Assembly: GCF_015624425.1 (NCBI RefSeq)
Contig: NZ_CP049919.1
Location: 2,604,001 to 2,668,000, forward strand
DNA from: Roseateles sp. DAIF2
Lineage (GTDB): Bacteria; Pseudomonadota; Gammaproteobacteria; Burkholderiales; Burkholderiaceae_C
DNA: 64,000 nt
Direction of reading: 5' to 3'
Positions 34,534 to 43,928 of this stretch are shown here, one piece after another. The notes under the pieces are model-generated. The model ran no database searches, was not told the origin of the DNA, and was given only the letters and a program-made list of their open reading frames with translations. Numbering within the stretch: the first letter of the stretch is position 1; every line of letters starts with the position of its first letter. The position numbers were made by a program, and so were the translations under genes.

Positions 34534-35272
34534 GGGCGGTGCTGCCGCGCGCGCCCTGCGGCGGGGCCGGCGGCGTGGCGCCGCCCTGGAGCTCGTCCGA
34601 GACCAGGCGGCCGTCGCGCAGGGTCAGCACCCGGCGTGCGCGCTGGATCACATGCGGGTCGTGCGAGCTGAACACGAAGCTGACGCCCTGGCTGCGGTTG
34701 ATGCCGACCATCAGGTCCATCAGCGCGGTGGCGCTGGCGGAATCGAGATTGGCGGTCGGCTCGTCGGCGATCACGACGCGCGGCCGGCTGGCGATCGCGC
34801 GCGCCACCGCGACGCGCTGCTGCTGGCCGCCGCTGAGCTGGTCGGGGTAGCGGTGCATCTGCTCGGCCAGGCCCAGCTGGGTCAGCAGCGCGCTGCTGAC
34901 CTGGCGGCGCTGCTCGGCCGGCATGCCCTGGAACTCCATCACCATCTCGGTGTTCTCCAGCGCGGTCAGCACCGGCATCAGGTTGTAGGCCTGGAACACG
35001 AAGCCCAGCCGGTCGCGCCGCAGCCGCGACAGCTCGGCCTGCGGCAGGCCCGCCATGTCCTGGCCGGCGAACTGCAGCCGGCCCTCGCTGGGGCTGTCCA
35101 GCAGGCCCAGGATATTGAGCAGGGTGGACTTGCCGGAGCCGGAGGGCCCGGCGATGACGACGAATTCACCGGCGTCGATGCGCAGGTCGATGCCGCGCAG
35201 CGCCTGCACCTGCAGCGAACCCTGCTGGAAGGTCTTGTGCAGGCCCTGGGCCAGAAAAACGGGATCAGCCAT
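34520..35272 (-). CDS. ABC transporter ATPase, LolD/MacB type
   Basis: 250 residues. Walker A AGPSGSGKSTLLNILG, Q-loop FVFQAYNLMPVLTALEN, signature LSGGQQQRVAVARAI, Walker B VVIADEPTANLDS and a switch histidine in FSSHDPHV, all typical of the LolD/MacB/FtsE group that energises FtsX-fold permeases without transporting across the bilayer. It overlaps the next permease gene by 8 bp, so it serves the two permeases encoded next to it. Confidence 0.9.
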   Translation of the reverse strand: MADPVFLAQGLHKTFQQGSLQVQALRGIDLRIDAGEFVVIAGPSGSGKSTLLNILGLLDSPSEGRLQFAGQDMAGLPQAELSRLRRDRLGFVFQAYNLMPVLTALENTEMVMEFQGMPAEQRRQVSSALLTQLGLAEQMHRYPDQLSGGQQQRVAVARAIASRPRVVIADEPTANLDSASATALMDLMVGINRSQGVSFVFSSHDPHVIQRARRVLTLRDGRLVSDELQGGATPPAPPQGARGSTAHAVV

Positions 35273-36536
35273 GGTCGTGGATTGCCTGAATGGGATTGAG
35301 ACGGCCGCAGCGCAGCGCCGGATAGCTGCTGACCGCGAGGGTCAGCAGCAGCACCAGGGCGGTGACCGCGCCCAGCTTGAGCGGGTCCAGCAGCGAATAG
35401 AAACGCTCGGGCAGCAGCACGCCGCCGGCCTCCAGGCTGGTGCCGAAGACCTCGCGGAAGTTCAGCCCCTCGCTGGCGAAATGCCAATGCGCGGCGCCGC
35501 CCAGCAGCAGGCCCAGCGCCAGGCCGGCGCCGGCCAGGTAGAGGGCCTCCAGCAGCACCACCCGCACCAGCAGGCCGGGGCTGCCGCCCAGGGCCAGCAT
35601 CACGCCGAACTCGCGGTGCCGCTTCAGCGCCGACATGATCACGGTGTTGAGGATGCCGGCCACGACGACGACGATCACGATCACCATCAGGAGCGCCATG
35701 CCCGCCGCGTCCAGCGCGACGGCCGAGTTCAGCTCCGGCGCCGCATCCATCCAGCGCTGCGCCTCCCAGCCGCGTGCCTTCAGCAGCTCGCCCAGGCGCT
35801 GCTGCAGCGGCGCCAGCTCGCGCTCGTCGTCGAGGTAGAAGGCAAGCTGGCTGACGTCCGGCCCGACGCCGGCCAGGCGCTGCGCCGCGTCCAGCGGCAG
35901 CTCGACCCAGAAGGCGTCCAGCTCCTGCAGGCCGGTGTGGAAGATGCCGACCAGCTCGAAGGCGGCGCGCGCGAAGCCGCTGCCCTCGCGCGGCTTGACG
36001 GTCAGGGTGACGCGGTCGCCCAGGCGCACGTCCAGCGCCTTGGCCAGGCGCTGGCCCAGCACCAGCGGCGGCAGCGCGCCGGCGCGCGGCTGCTGCAGCC
36101 GCGCCGCCAGGGTCTGGCCTTCGACGATGGCACGGCTGTCGGCGATGCCGGAGACCCGGACCTCATGCGCCGGGTCAACCCCGGAGACGCTCACCGCCAC
36201 CTGCTGCGGACCGGCCTGCACCATGGCCGAGAAGCGCAGCCGGGGCACCACCGCGCGCACGCTCGGGCCGGCGACCTCGCGCAGCACCTCCCGGGCCTGC
36301 GGGCCGTCGGCGATCAGGCGGGACAGGCTGGGGTCCTGCTGGTAGCCCTGCTGGCCGACGATCAGGTGGCCCAGGCCCATGCGGACCCCGACCTCGATCA
36401 TCGCGCGGTGGCCGCCGTCGGACAGGCCCATGAAGCAGGTCAGCAGGGCCATCGTCAGCACGATGACGGCAACGGTCAGGCCGCTGCGGCGGCGGTGGCG
36501 CAGCAGGTTGCGCAGCGCGAGTCGGTGGGCAAGCAT
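35265..36536 (-). CDS. FtsX/MacB-fold ABC permease (LolE-like), first of two
   Basis: 423 residues. A first transmembrane helix (GLTVAVIVLTMALLTCFMGLS) is followed by a large periplasmic domain (about 45-270) and three C-terminal helices (MALLMVIVIVVVVAGILNTV, LVRVVLLEALYLAGAGLALG, GAVTALVLLLTLAVSSYPAL). This is the four-helix FtsX/LolC/LolE topology. It likely extracts a lipid-like molecule from the inner membrane for hand-over to the periplasmic LolA-like protein encoded three genes away. Confidence 0.87.
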   Translation of the reverse strand: MLAHRLALRNLLRHRRRSGLTVAVIVLTMALLTCFMGLSDGGHRAMIEVGVRMGLGHLIVGQQGYQQDPSLSRLIADGPQAREVLREVAGPSVRAVVPRLRFSAMVQAGPQQVAVSVSGVDPAHEVRVSGIADSRAIVEGQTLAARLQQPRAGALPPLVLGQRLAKALDVRLGDRVTLTVKPREGSGFARAAFELVGIFHTGLQELDAFWVELPLDAAQRLAGVGPDVSQLAFYLDDERELAPLQQRLGELLKARGWEAQRWMDAAPELNSAVALDAAGMALLMVIVIVVVVAGILNTVIMSALKRHREFGVMLALGGSPGLLVRVVLLEALYLAGAGLALGLLLGGAAHWHFASEGLNFREVFGTSLEAGGVLLPERFYSLLDPLKLGAVTALVLLLTLAVSSYPALRCGRLNPIQAIHDHG

Positions 36537-36548
36537 CGGACGGATCCT

Positions 36549-37973
36549 TCAGGTGGCGCGCAGGCCGGTGGCGGGCAGCAGCCGGGCGGCCCAGGCGGCC
36601 GGCAGCAGGGAGGCCAACAGGCTGATCAAGAGCAGCAGGCCCAGCGGCAGCAGCGCGCTGAGCGGGCCCAGCTGGGCCCGCAGCACCGGCGCCATGCCGA
36701 CGCCGGACAGGCTGAACTCGCCGAAGCCCGACACGTCCAGCCCCTGGGTCTGCAGCCACAGGCTCAGGCCCAGGCCCAGCAGCAGGCCGGCGGCGCCGGC
36801 GCTCAGGCACAAGAGCAGGGTCTCGGCCGCCACCAGGCCCAGCACGCGCGCCGGTGCCAGGCCCAGGGCCTTCAGCAGGCTCAGCTCGCGCTGGCGCTCC
36901 ATCACGCTGACCAGCATGGTGTTGAGCACGCCGACGCCGGCGATCAGGAACACGATGAAGACCAGGGTGCCCATCAGCGCCTGGTTGGCCGCGATCAGGG
37001 CCAGCACGTCCGGGCGCAGCTGCGACCAGCTCTGCACCTGCTGCTGCGCGCCCAGGCGCTGCTGCAGCGCGGCGGCGCGGGCATCGGCCTCGGCCGGCTC
37101 CAGCAGGCGCAGCGCGATCTCATGGGCGCGGCCGCCCAGCTGCAGCATCTGCTGCAGGTCGGCGACATGCAGCAGCGCGCGGCTGCGGTCCTGGTGGTCC
37201 AGGCCGGTGGCGACCACGCCGCGCAGCTCCAGCTCCAGGCTGCTCGGCACGCCCTGCGCGCTCTCGACCAGCAGGCTCAGGGTCTGGCCCCAGCGACCCT
37301 GCGTGTCGGGCTGCAGGCCCAGATTGGCGGCCAGCCGCACGCCCAGCACCACGCCGGGGCGGCGCTCGGGCCGCGGCGCCAGCTGCTCGGCCAGGTCCAG
37401 GCTGCGCCGCTCGTCCGGCGCGGCGGCGGGGCGCCGGCCGCCGGTCACCGCCTCGAAGGCGGCGTCGATCGCGGCCTGGGTCAGCGCCCGGTCCTCGGCC
37501 TGCTGGCGCGCATCCAGCGCGCGCGGCGCGGCCCAGGGCGTCGGCTCGGGCGCCAGCCACTGGCCGCCGGCGAGCTTGTCCTGCAGCCGGGTCACGCCGG
37601 CCTCGGCCCGCGGATCGAGGCCGAACAGCTGCACGCCGGCCGAGCGGCTGCCATGGCTCAGATGCGCGTAGGCGAACAGGCGCGGGCTGACGCCCTCGAC
37701 GCCGGGCTGCCGCAGCGCGCCCAGCGCGGCGGCGTCGGCCGGCACGTTCAGGCGCAGGCTGCGGCTGTCCAGATAGCCGGGCGCATGGATCTGCAGATGG
37801 CCGACCTCGCCGTCGGTGGTGCCGCGGATCAGGTCGCGGCTGAGCCCGTCCATGATCGCCAAGGTGGCCATGCACAGGGCCAGCGCCAGCGCCAGGCCCA
37901 GGCCGGTGGCCAGGCTGCGCCGGCGGTTGCGGCCCAGGTTGCGCCAGGCCATGCGGTACAGGGTGCTGCTCAT
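36549..37973 (-). CDS. FtsX/MacB-fold ABC permease (LolC-like), second of two
   Basis: 474 residues with the same topology: an N-terminal helix (RSLATGLGLALALALCMATLAIMDGL), a periplasmic domain of about 240 residues, and three helices near the C terminus (ALMGTLVFIVFLIAGVGVLNTM, VAAETLLLCLSAGAAGLLLGLG, LLPLGLLLLISLLASLLPAAWA). Pairs with the preceding permease as a heterodimer. Start ATG 37973, 7 bp after the LolA-like stop. Confidence 0.86.
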   Translation of the reverse strand: MSSTLYRMAWRNLGRNRRRSLATGLGLALALALCMATLAIMDGLSRDLIRGTTDGEVGHLQIHAPGYLDSRSLRLNVPADAAALGALRQPGVEGVSPRLFAYAHLSHGSRSAGVQLFGLDPRAEAGVTRLQDKLAGGQWLAPEPTPWAAPRALDARQQAEDRALTQAAIDAAFEAVTGGRRPAAAPDERRSLDLAEQLAPRPERRPGVVLGVRLAANLGLQPDTQGRWGQTLSLLVESAQGVPSSLELELRGVVATGLDHQDRSRALLHVADLQQMLQLGGRAHEIALRLLEPAEADARAAALQQRLGAQQQVQSWSQLRPDVLALIAANQALMGTLVFIVFLIAGVGVLNTMLVSVMERQRELSLLKALGLAPARVLGLVAAETLLLCLSAGAAGLLLGLGLSLWLQTQGLDVSGFGEFSLSGVGMAPVLRAQLGPLSALLPLGLLLLISLLASLLPAAWAARLLPATGLRAT

Positions 37974-37980
37974 CGGGGCC

Positions 37981-38811
37981 TCAGCGCAGCGCGCGTTCGG
38001 AGAAGTCGTCGGCGCCGAAGTCGTTGTCGAACTTCAGCCGGGCGTAGTCGATCTGCGTGTATTCGCCGGGCTTGTCCAGGGCCTGCATGGTCAGGCGCAG
38101 CGGCAGCGGGCGGCCGTCGATCGGCGCGAGCCGGCTGTAGCGCAGCGAGCGCTGCGCCTGCGCATCGCCGGCGCGGCGGAAATAGTCGACCTGCAGCGGC
38201 AGCACCGCGTCGCCGTCGCGCAGATGCAGCTGGTACTGCACCCGGCCCCAGGCCACCGGGGCGTTGGGCTTGGGGCGCAGCTGCAGGCTCAGGCGCTCGA
38301 CCGGGCGGTCCAGCTCGTCGCGCTCGGCGACGCGCTGCTGCAGCTCGTAGCTGTAGTGGCGGGCCAGGTCGGTCTCGCGCATCAGGTCGTCGTTGGTGAA
38401 ATGGCTGCCCATCCACTGGTCGGCCAGCATCGAGCTGCCCATCACGGTGACCCGGCGCGTGCGCGGGTCGTAGATGCTGATGCGCTCGCCGACCTTCAGG
38501 GTCGCGTTGCCGCGCCACAGCGCCGGCCCGAGCATGCGGATCAGTACCTTGCTCTGCTCGTCGCGGTCGTCGCTCAGCACCAGCAGGTCGTACTCGCGCT
38601 GGTAGTCGCTGCGCTGGATCTGCATCTTCATCACCGCGGCGGAGCTGCGCCCGCGCAGCACCCGCTCGGCGGCCTGGATCCAGCGCGACAGCTGGGCATC
38701 GCCGACGGGCGCGTTCGCCTGGGCCCAGGCGGGGACGATGGCCAGGCCCAGGGCCTGCTGCAGCCACAGGCGGCGGGTCGGGCGATGCGGGAAGGCGGGT
38801 CGAGCGTTCAT
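37981..38811 (-). CDS. LolA-like outer-membrane lipoprotein-sorting protein
   Basis: 276 residues. The N terminus contains TRRLWLQQALGLAIVPAWAQA, a twin-arginine-like signal. The mature part fits the LolA/LolB half-barrel family as found in RND and ABC export clusters: MKMQIQRSDYQREYDLLVLS, DEQSKVLIRMLGPALWRGNATLKVG, MGSSMLADQWMGSHFTNDDLM, LPLRLTMQALDKPGEYTQIDY. A periplasmic carrier for a lipophilic ligand, here plausibly the alkylated product, is inferred from the operon. Confidence 0.78.
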   Translation of the reverse strand: MNARPAFPHRPTRRLWLQQALGLAIVPAWAQANAPVGDAQLSRWIQAAERVLRGRSSAAVMKMQIQRSDYQREYDLLVLSDDRDEQSKVLIRMLGPALWRGNATLKVGERISIYDPRTRRVTVMGSSMLADQWMGSHFTNDDLMRETDLARHYSYELQQRVAERDELDRPVERLSLQLRPKPNAPVAWGRVQYQLHLRDGDAVLPLQVDYFRRAGDAQAQRSLRYSRLAPIDGRPLPLRLTMQALDKPGEYTQIDYARLKFDNDFGADDFSERALR

Positions 38812-38815
38812 GAGT

Positions 38816-39937
38816 TCAGGCGGTCAGAAAGGCTTCGGGCGGGCGGCGTCGGTGGCGCGGCGCGGGCAGGGGCTCGCGCGGCGTGCCGGCCCGGGCGATG
38901 AACAGCAGCTCCTCGCTGCAGCCCAGCAGGCCGCTCAGGCGGCGGCGCAGGTCCTCGTGCTGCAGCGCGACGCTGAGCGGATGTAGGGCCTGGCCGTGGC
39001 TGGCGGCCAGCAGCCAAAGATCGGCGATACGGGCGCCGGCCTGCAGCAGCGCGGCGGCCGGCTCATGCGTCGGCGGCCCGGCCAGGTAGAGCAGGGCCGG
39101 GCTGCTGCCGATCAGGGCCTGCAGCGTGGCGCCGACGCGGGCCGCCATGCCGCGCGGACCCAGGCGCGCGACCAGGGCCGGATGCAGCAGCAGCTGCAGC
39201 GAGCGGCGGCGCCAGGGACTCATCGGGCCGAACAGGCGCTCGATCGCGATGCCCTGCTGCGCGCCGGCGGCGGCATCGGTGTCGGCGCCGAAATGCAGAT
39301 GGGCGTAGGTCTCGCTCCAGGCCGAGCGGTGCAGCAGGTCGCGCGCCGCATGCTCGGCATAGAAGGCCGCGACGGCGCCGCGGCCGGCGGCATCGTCCAG
39401 CAGGCGCCAATGCTGGGTCGCGCTGGACAGGCCCAGGCCATGCGGCAGCAGGCGCTCGTTGCAGTCGAAGCGCAGCGGCTGCTCGGCGCGGTAGGGGCCG
39501 CGCTCGGTCTGGCGCCGCTGCAGGGCCTGGGTGAGCCGCGCCAGCGCGGCCGGGTCGGCGCGCTCGGGCCGCGGGCCGGAGCCCAGGCGCAGCAGCACGC
39601 CGCTGGTGTGGCGGCCCATGCTGCAGGCCTCGACCGCCCAGCCCGACAGGCGCAGCAGGTTCAGCAGGATGGCGGCGAAGCCGCCCAGGCTGATCAGCAT
39701 CTCGCGCTGCAGCGAGGGCAGCGCCCGCAGGCGGCGCTGATGGTCCAGCTCGAGGCACAGGGCCAGCGGCCAGCCCGGGCTCAGCTGCAGCTGGGCCTCG
39801 TCGGCCGGCTCGCCTTCCTGCAGCAGCGACAGCGCGCGCACATGCCAGGGCTGGCTGTTGTGCGAGGAGGGCGCCAACGCGGCCAGGGCCAGGAGCGGCT
39901 TGAGCCGGGACAGCATCGCCTCGATCCTCATCGACAT
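38816..39937 (-). CDS. pigM: Nitroreductase-like oxidoreductase (PigM-like)
   Basis: 373 residues. The N-terminal APSSHNSQPWHV is the nitroreductase FMN-binding motif; LDHQRRLRALPSLQREMLISLGGFAAILLNLL and the C-terminal ARIADLWLLAASHGQALHPLSVALQ follow the same fold. In MBC biosynthesis PigM oxidises the hydroxymethyl bipyrrole (HBM) to the aldehyde (HBC). Placement directly after the PigE/TamH-like gene supports that role. The length (PigM is about 340) and the fold agree; the catalytic detail cannot be read from sequence. Confidence 0.78.
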   Translation of the reverse strand: MSMRIEAMLSRLKPLLALAALAPSSHNSQPWHVRALSLLQEGEPADEAQLQLSPGWPLALCLELDHQRRLRALPSLQREMLISLGGFAAILLNLLRLSGWAVEACSMGRHTSGVLLRLGSGPRPERADPAALARLTQALQRRQTERGPYRAEQPLRFDCNERLLPHGLGLSSATQHWRLLDDAAGRGAVAAFYAEHAARDLLHRSAWSETYAHLHFGADTDAAAGAQQGIAIERLFGPMSPWRRRSLQLLLHPALVARLGPRGMAARVGATLQALIGSSPALLYLAGPPTHEPAAALLQAGARIADLWLLAASHGQALHPLSVALQHEDLRRRLSGLLGCSEELLFIARAGTPREPLPAPRHRRRPPEAFLTA

Positions 39938-39946
39938 GCCCGGCCC

Positions 39947-42751
39947 TCAGAACGCGGCGATGCGTTTTTCATGGTCGATCTCGAAGCCGTGCAGGCGCGC
40001 CAGGCCCTCGATCTCGCGCACCTGGTCGGGGCGGATCGGGCCCTTGCTGAAGTCGGCGCGGATACCGGCCAGGCCCAGCAGCAGGGTCTCGGCCGCACAG
40101 GCATAGATCTGGCCGGGCTCCAGCTGCATGCCGGGCAGCTCGAACCGCGGCGCCATCGGCAGGTGCACGACGCCGCCGCGGATCAGGCGCAGCCGGGGCA
40201 GCGCGGCAACGCTGGCGCGGTCCACGTCGCCGGGCACCGCGACATCGCAGACCAGCACCGGCCTCTCGGCCGCGAAATGCTCGGCGCGCAGCAGCGGCTG
40301 GGCGCTGCTGGAGGCGCTGATGACGATGTCGGCGGCGCGGCAGGCGGCCAGGTCGCTGCCCAGATTCACCCAGGCGCGCTCGCCCAGCCAGTCGGCCAGG
40401 GCCTGGACGCCGGGCTGCGGCCCCTGGGCCGCCAGCCAGCCGGCCAGCTCCTCGGCGCGCGGGCTATCCGGCGCCAGCGCCGCCGCGCCGGGGCGCAGCA
40501 GCTCGGCCGCGATGTCGCGGCGCAGCTGCTGCAGCCGCGCCTCGCTGCCGGGGCGGCCGAGCAGCCAGAGCTGGCGGCATTGGCCGGCCAGCAGCAGCGC
40601 ATGCACCTGGCCGATATTGCCGGTGGCGCCGACGATGGCGACGCCGGCCTCGGCCAGCTTCAGGCCCAGGCGCGCGGCGCTGGCGCGGGTGGCGGCCAGG
40701 CTGGAGGCGACGGTCAGCGCATTGCCGGTGGTGACCGGCGGATGCTCGTACTCGAAGTCGGTGCAGTTGGCGGTGACGATCGAGGTATGGCCGCCGAAGC
40801 CGACCAGGCCGCAGCCTTCCTCGCGCGCCCGCTGGTAGGCATGGTGCACCTGGCGGCGGATCTGCTGCGCGCGGTTGAAGCGCACATCGGCCTCGATGCT
40901 CTCCGAGTCCATCATGATGCCGTACAGGCGCAGCTCGACCTCGCGGCCCAGCGGCGAGCGCACGCGCCGGCTGGCGATCAGCTGCGGCTCCAGCGCCCAT
41001 TGCACGCGGCTGCGCAGCTCGCTGAGGGCCTCGTCGTCGAAGCCGGCCAGGCCGGGCTCCCATTCGCGCACGCTCTGCGGATCGATCAGATGGGCCAGGA
41101 AGCCGACCCGCTCGACGCCGCCCTCGCGCGGCTCGGCCGGCGCCTCGGGCAGGGCGCGCGGGCGCAGGCTGGGCGGGGTGAAGCCGCCCGCCAGCAGATG
41201 CGCCAGCAGCACGCGCAGGTCGACCGCCGCCAGTGCCTCGCACAGCGCGCCCAGCGCCCGCAGCGCCTGCTGCAGCTGGGCCGGCTCGAGATAGGCCGAG
41301 GGCTGGATGCGCAACACCGAGCGCCGGCCCAGCGAGGGCAGGACGCGCACGCCATGGGCATGCAGCAGATGGCCGGCGCAGACCATGCCCAGCAGCTGCT
41401 CCTGCGCCAGGCTGGCCAGCAGCGGCGAGCTGTGTTCGCTCAGGTCCTGCAGCTCCAGGCCCAGCATGCAGCCGCGGCCGCGCACCGCGCGGATCAGGGC
41501 CGGATGGCGCTGCTGCAGCGCCTGCAGGCCCTCCAGGAAGGCGGTGCCGATCGCGGCGCAGCGCTGCGCCACGGCGTCGCGCTGCAGGATCTCCAGGCTG
41601 CGCCGCGCGATGATGGCGCTGTGGTCGTCCTCGGCGAAGGTCGAGCTGTGCAGCATGCCGAACTCGGTGTGGTACAGCGACTCGCGCACCGCCAGCGCCG
41701 AGATCTTGCACAGGCCGCCGCCGAGCGACTTGGCGAAGGTCAGGTAGTCGGCCGGCAGGCCCTGGGCGGCGGACTCGATCGGGCGGCCGGTGCGGCCGAG
41801 GCCGCATTGCACCTCGTCGGCGATCAGCGCGACCTCGGGATGGGCCGCGCGCAGCTCCAGCAGCAGCTCGCGGCTGGCCGCGTCGAGCTCGAGGATGCCG
41901 CCCTCGCCGCGCAGCGGCTCGTAGATCAGGCCGGCCAGGCGCGGCGTGCGGCGCTCGACCAGGCGCAGCGGCTGGAACTCGAACTGGTAGTAGCGCAGCG
42001 CCTGCTCGCGCTGCTGCTGCAGGAAGGCCGCCGGATCGTGCACGAACACCGCGTCCTCGTTGTTGCGCAGGAAGGCCAGGCGCGCGTCGCGGTTCCAGGT
42101 CAGGGCCAGCGAGCCCAGGGTCTTGCCGTGGAAGGCATAGGGCAGGGCGGCCATCTGCGGCGCGGCCGACAGGTTCTGCAGATTGCGCCGCGCCAGCGCG
42201 GCCAGCAGCTCGTCCAGGTTGTCCAGCGGCTCCTGGCCGAGCAGGCGCTCGCCCTGCTGCAGCAGGGCCGCGTCGATCTGCAGCTCGCCGCGCTCCAGCC
42301 GCACCAGCAGCTCGCGGGTGTTGGCGCTGCAATCCTGCGCAATCTGCTCGAGCCGGCGCGAGTAGGCGTAGCGCGCATGCTTGAGCGCGGCCTCGACCGC
42401 CTCGGTGCCGGTGTTCAGCAGGCAGATGCGGTAGCGCTCGCCGCCATGCTGCTGCAGGTAGTCGGCCAGGCTCTGCTTCAGCTCGGCGGCGCGCTGGCGC
42501 CGCGAGCCCTGGGCATGGACCGGGCGCTGCTGCTCCAGGCAGCTGCGCAGCAGCGCGCTCAGCTCCGGATGGTTGTGGCCCAGCAGGGTGCAGCCGAAGC
42601 CGCCCACCAGGTCCAGCACCGGCTGCTCGAGGCCGTCCGCATCGCGGCGGAACAGCAGGTCGCCCTGCGCGCGCTCGAACTCCACCATCAGCCCTGCGGC
42701 CTCCAGCAGTTCCTCCTTGCCGAGTACGGCTTGTCCGACCAGGGTCTGCAT
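39947..42751 (-). CDS. tamH: Class III aminotransferase fused to acyl-ACP-reductase-like domain (TamH/PigE type)
   Basis: 934 residues. Residues about 45-510 are a class III (omega) aminotransferase: NTGTEAVEAALKHARYA, HGKTLGSLALTW, ADEVQCGLGRTGR (Asp 312) and the PLP lysine K341 in FAKSLGGGL. Residues about 545-934 resemble cyanobacterial acyl-ACP reductase: GFGGHTSIV, TTGNALTVA, VAIVGATGNIG (Rossmann, 706-714), and an end like IRADFSKGPIRPDQVREIEGLARLHGF. The fusion would reduce an acyl thioester to the aldehyde and transaminate it to an alkyl amine, the TamH reaction of tambjamine synthesis. A cysteine occurs in PVLVCDVAVP, slightly displaced from where I recall the reductase nucleophile. 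Confidence 0.83.
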   Translation of the reverse strand: MQTLVGQAVLGKEELLEAAGLMVEFERAQGDLLFRRDADGLEQPVLDLVGGFGCTLLGHNHPELSALLRSCLEQQRPVHAQGSRRQRAAELKQSLADYLQQHGGERYRICLLNTGTEAVEAALKHARYAYSRRLEQIAQDCSANTRELLVRLERGELQIDAALLQQGERLLGQEPLDNLDELLAALARRNLQNLSAAPQMAALPYAFHGKTLGSLALTWNRDARLAFLRNNEDAVFVHDPAAFLQQQREQALRYYQFEFQPLRLVERRTPRLAGLIYEPLRGEGGILELDAASRELLLELRAAHPEVALIADEVQCGLGRTGRPIESAAQGLPADYLTFAKSLGGGLCKISALAVRESLYHTEFGMLHSSTFAEDDHSAIIARRSLEILQRDAVAQRCAAIGTAFLEGLQALQQRHPALIRAVRGRGCMLGLELQDLSEHSSPLLASLAQEQLLGMVCAGHLLHAHGVRVLPSLGRRSVLRIQPSAYLEPAQLQQALRALGALCEALAAVDLRVLLAHLLAGGFTPPSLRPRALPEAPAEPREGGVERVGFLAHLIDPQSVREWEPGLAGFDDEALSELRSRVQWALEPQLIASRRVRSPLGREVELRLYGIMMDSESIEADVRFNRAQQIRRQVHHAYQRAREEGCGLVGFGGHTSIVTANCTDFEYEHPPVTTGNALTVASSLAATRASAARLGLKLAEAGVAIVGATGNIGQVHALLLAGQCRQLWLLGRPGSEARLQQLRRDIAAELLRPGAAALAPDSPRAEELAGWLAAQGPQPGVQALADWLGERAWVNLGSDLAACRAADIVISASSSAQPLLRAEHFAAERPVLVCDVAVPGDVDRASVAALPRLRLIRGGVVHLPMAPRFELPGMQLEPGQIYACAAETLLLGLAGIRADFSKGPIRPDQVREIEGLARLHGFEIDHEKRIAAF

Positions 42752-42752
42752 C

Positions 42753-43928
42753 TCAGGACCTTCCGCGTGGTTTGCGTTTGAATTCGCTGCGCAATTGCTG
42801 GGCGAGCTGGTTCTTCAGCACCTCGGTGCTACCGGAGAACAGGCTGGCCGGCAGCACATTGCGCAGATCGCGCTCGACCTCGCCGCTCAGCACGCCAAGG
42901 GCGCCATGCAGGTGCAGCGCGTCCAGGCTGTTGCGCAGGGCCGCGTCGCTGACCGCGAGCTTGGCCGCCAGGGTCGCGTCGCCGCGCCGCTCGGGCTGGT
43001 CCAGCGACCAGGCCGCCTGCAGGCAGACCAGGCGCGCGGACTCGTAGCGCAGCTGCATCTCGGCCAGGCGGTGCGCCAGCGCCTGCTGCTCGATCAGCGG
43101 CCGGCCGAACTGCTGGCGCGTCTCCAGATGGGCGCAGCAGCGCGCCAGCTGGCGCTTCATCGTGCCCAGGTACATCGCGAACAGGCAGCAGCGCTCCCAG
43201 CCCATGCTGGCCTGGAAGATCGGGCCGCCGCCGCCCTCGCCGCCGATGCGCTGCGACTCATGCACCCAGGCCTTGTCGAACAGGATGTCGCCCATCTCGG
43301 TGCTGCGCAGCCCGACCTTGTCGTGCGGCCGGGTGCTGATGCTGACGCCCGGCGTGTGGCGGTCCAGCACGAAGCTGCTGTAGTCCAGGAAACTGCCGGT
43401 GTCGCCGGTGCGGGCATGCAGCACGATGAAGTCGCAGGCCGGCGCATTGCTGATGTAGCACTTGTGGCCGCTGATCAGGTAGCCGTCGTTGTGGCGCTCG
43501 GCCCGGGTGCGCATCGCGGCGATGTCGGAGCCGGCCTGCGGCTCGGTGATCGCGTGCGCGCCCAGCAGGCCCTGCTTGCGGATGCGCGGCAGCCATTCCT
43601 GCTGCTGGGCCGGGCTGGCGAAGAACACCAGCGGATGGATGCAGGCGCACAGATGGGCCGCCAGCGCGAACACCAGGCCGGTGTCCTGGCAATGCTCGCC
43701 CAGGGATTCCAGGCACAGCGCCAGGTCCAGCGCGCCCAGGCCGGCGCCGCCCTGTTCGACGGGCACCGGCAGCAGGTGCAGGCCGGCGTCGCACAGGCGC
43801 TGCCAGAGGCTGCGCGAGAACTGCGCGGCCTGGTCGCGCGCCTGCAGCTGTTCATCGGCCAGCAGCGGCGCCAGCGCCGCGATGCGGGCCTGCAGCGCCT
43901 GCTGGGCGGGGGTCGGGGCGAAGTTCAC
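42753..43928 (-). CDS. pigA: L-prolyl-PCP dehydrogenase (PigA-like, acyl-CoA dehydrogenase family)
   Basis: 391 residues from a GTG at 43928, immediately after the pigJ stop, with GAGGAGG 5 nt upstream. ACAD fold: HAITEPQAGSDIAAM, ISGHKCYISNAPACDF, TEMGDILFD, and GWERCCLFAMYLG carrying the catalytic-base glutamate in the position used by PigA/RedW/PltE rather than the C-terminal one. It would oxidise prolyl-S-PCP to pyrrolyl-2-carboxyl-S-PCP with FAD. The length matches PigA (about 386). The second ACAD in the operon (26733-28472) is longer and likely acts on the fatty chain. Confidence 0.82.
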   Translation of the reverse strand: MNFAPTPAQQALQARIAALAPLLADEQLQARDQAAQFSRSLWQRLCDAGLHLLPVPVEQGGAGLGALDLALCLESLGEHCQDTGLVFALAAHLCACIHPLVFFASPAQQQEWLPRIRKQGLLGAHAITEPQAGSDIAAMRTRAERHNDGYLISGHKCYISNAPACDFIVLHARTGDTGSFLDYSSFVLDRHTPGVSISTRPHDKVGLRSTEMGDILFDKAWVHESQRIGGEGGGGPIFQASMGWERCCLFAMYLGTMKRQLARCCAHLETRQQFGRPLIEQQALAHRLAEMQLRYESARLVCLQAAWSLDQPERRGDATLAAKLAVSDAALRNSLDALHLHGALGVLSGEVERDLRNVLPASLFSGSTEVLKNQLAQQLRSEFKRKPRGRS

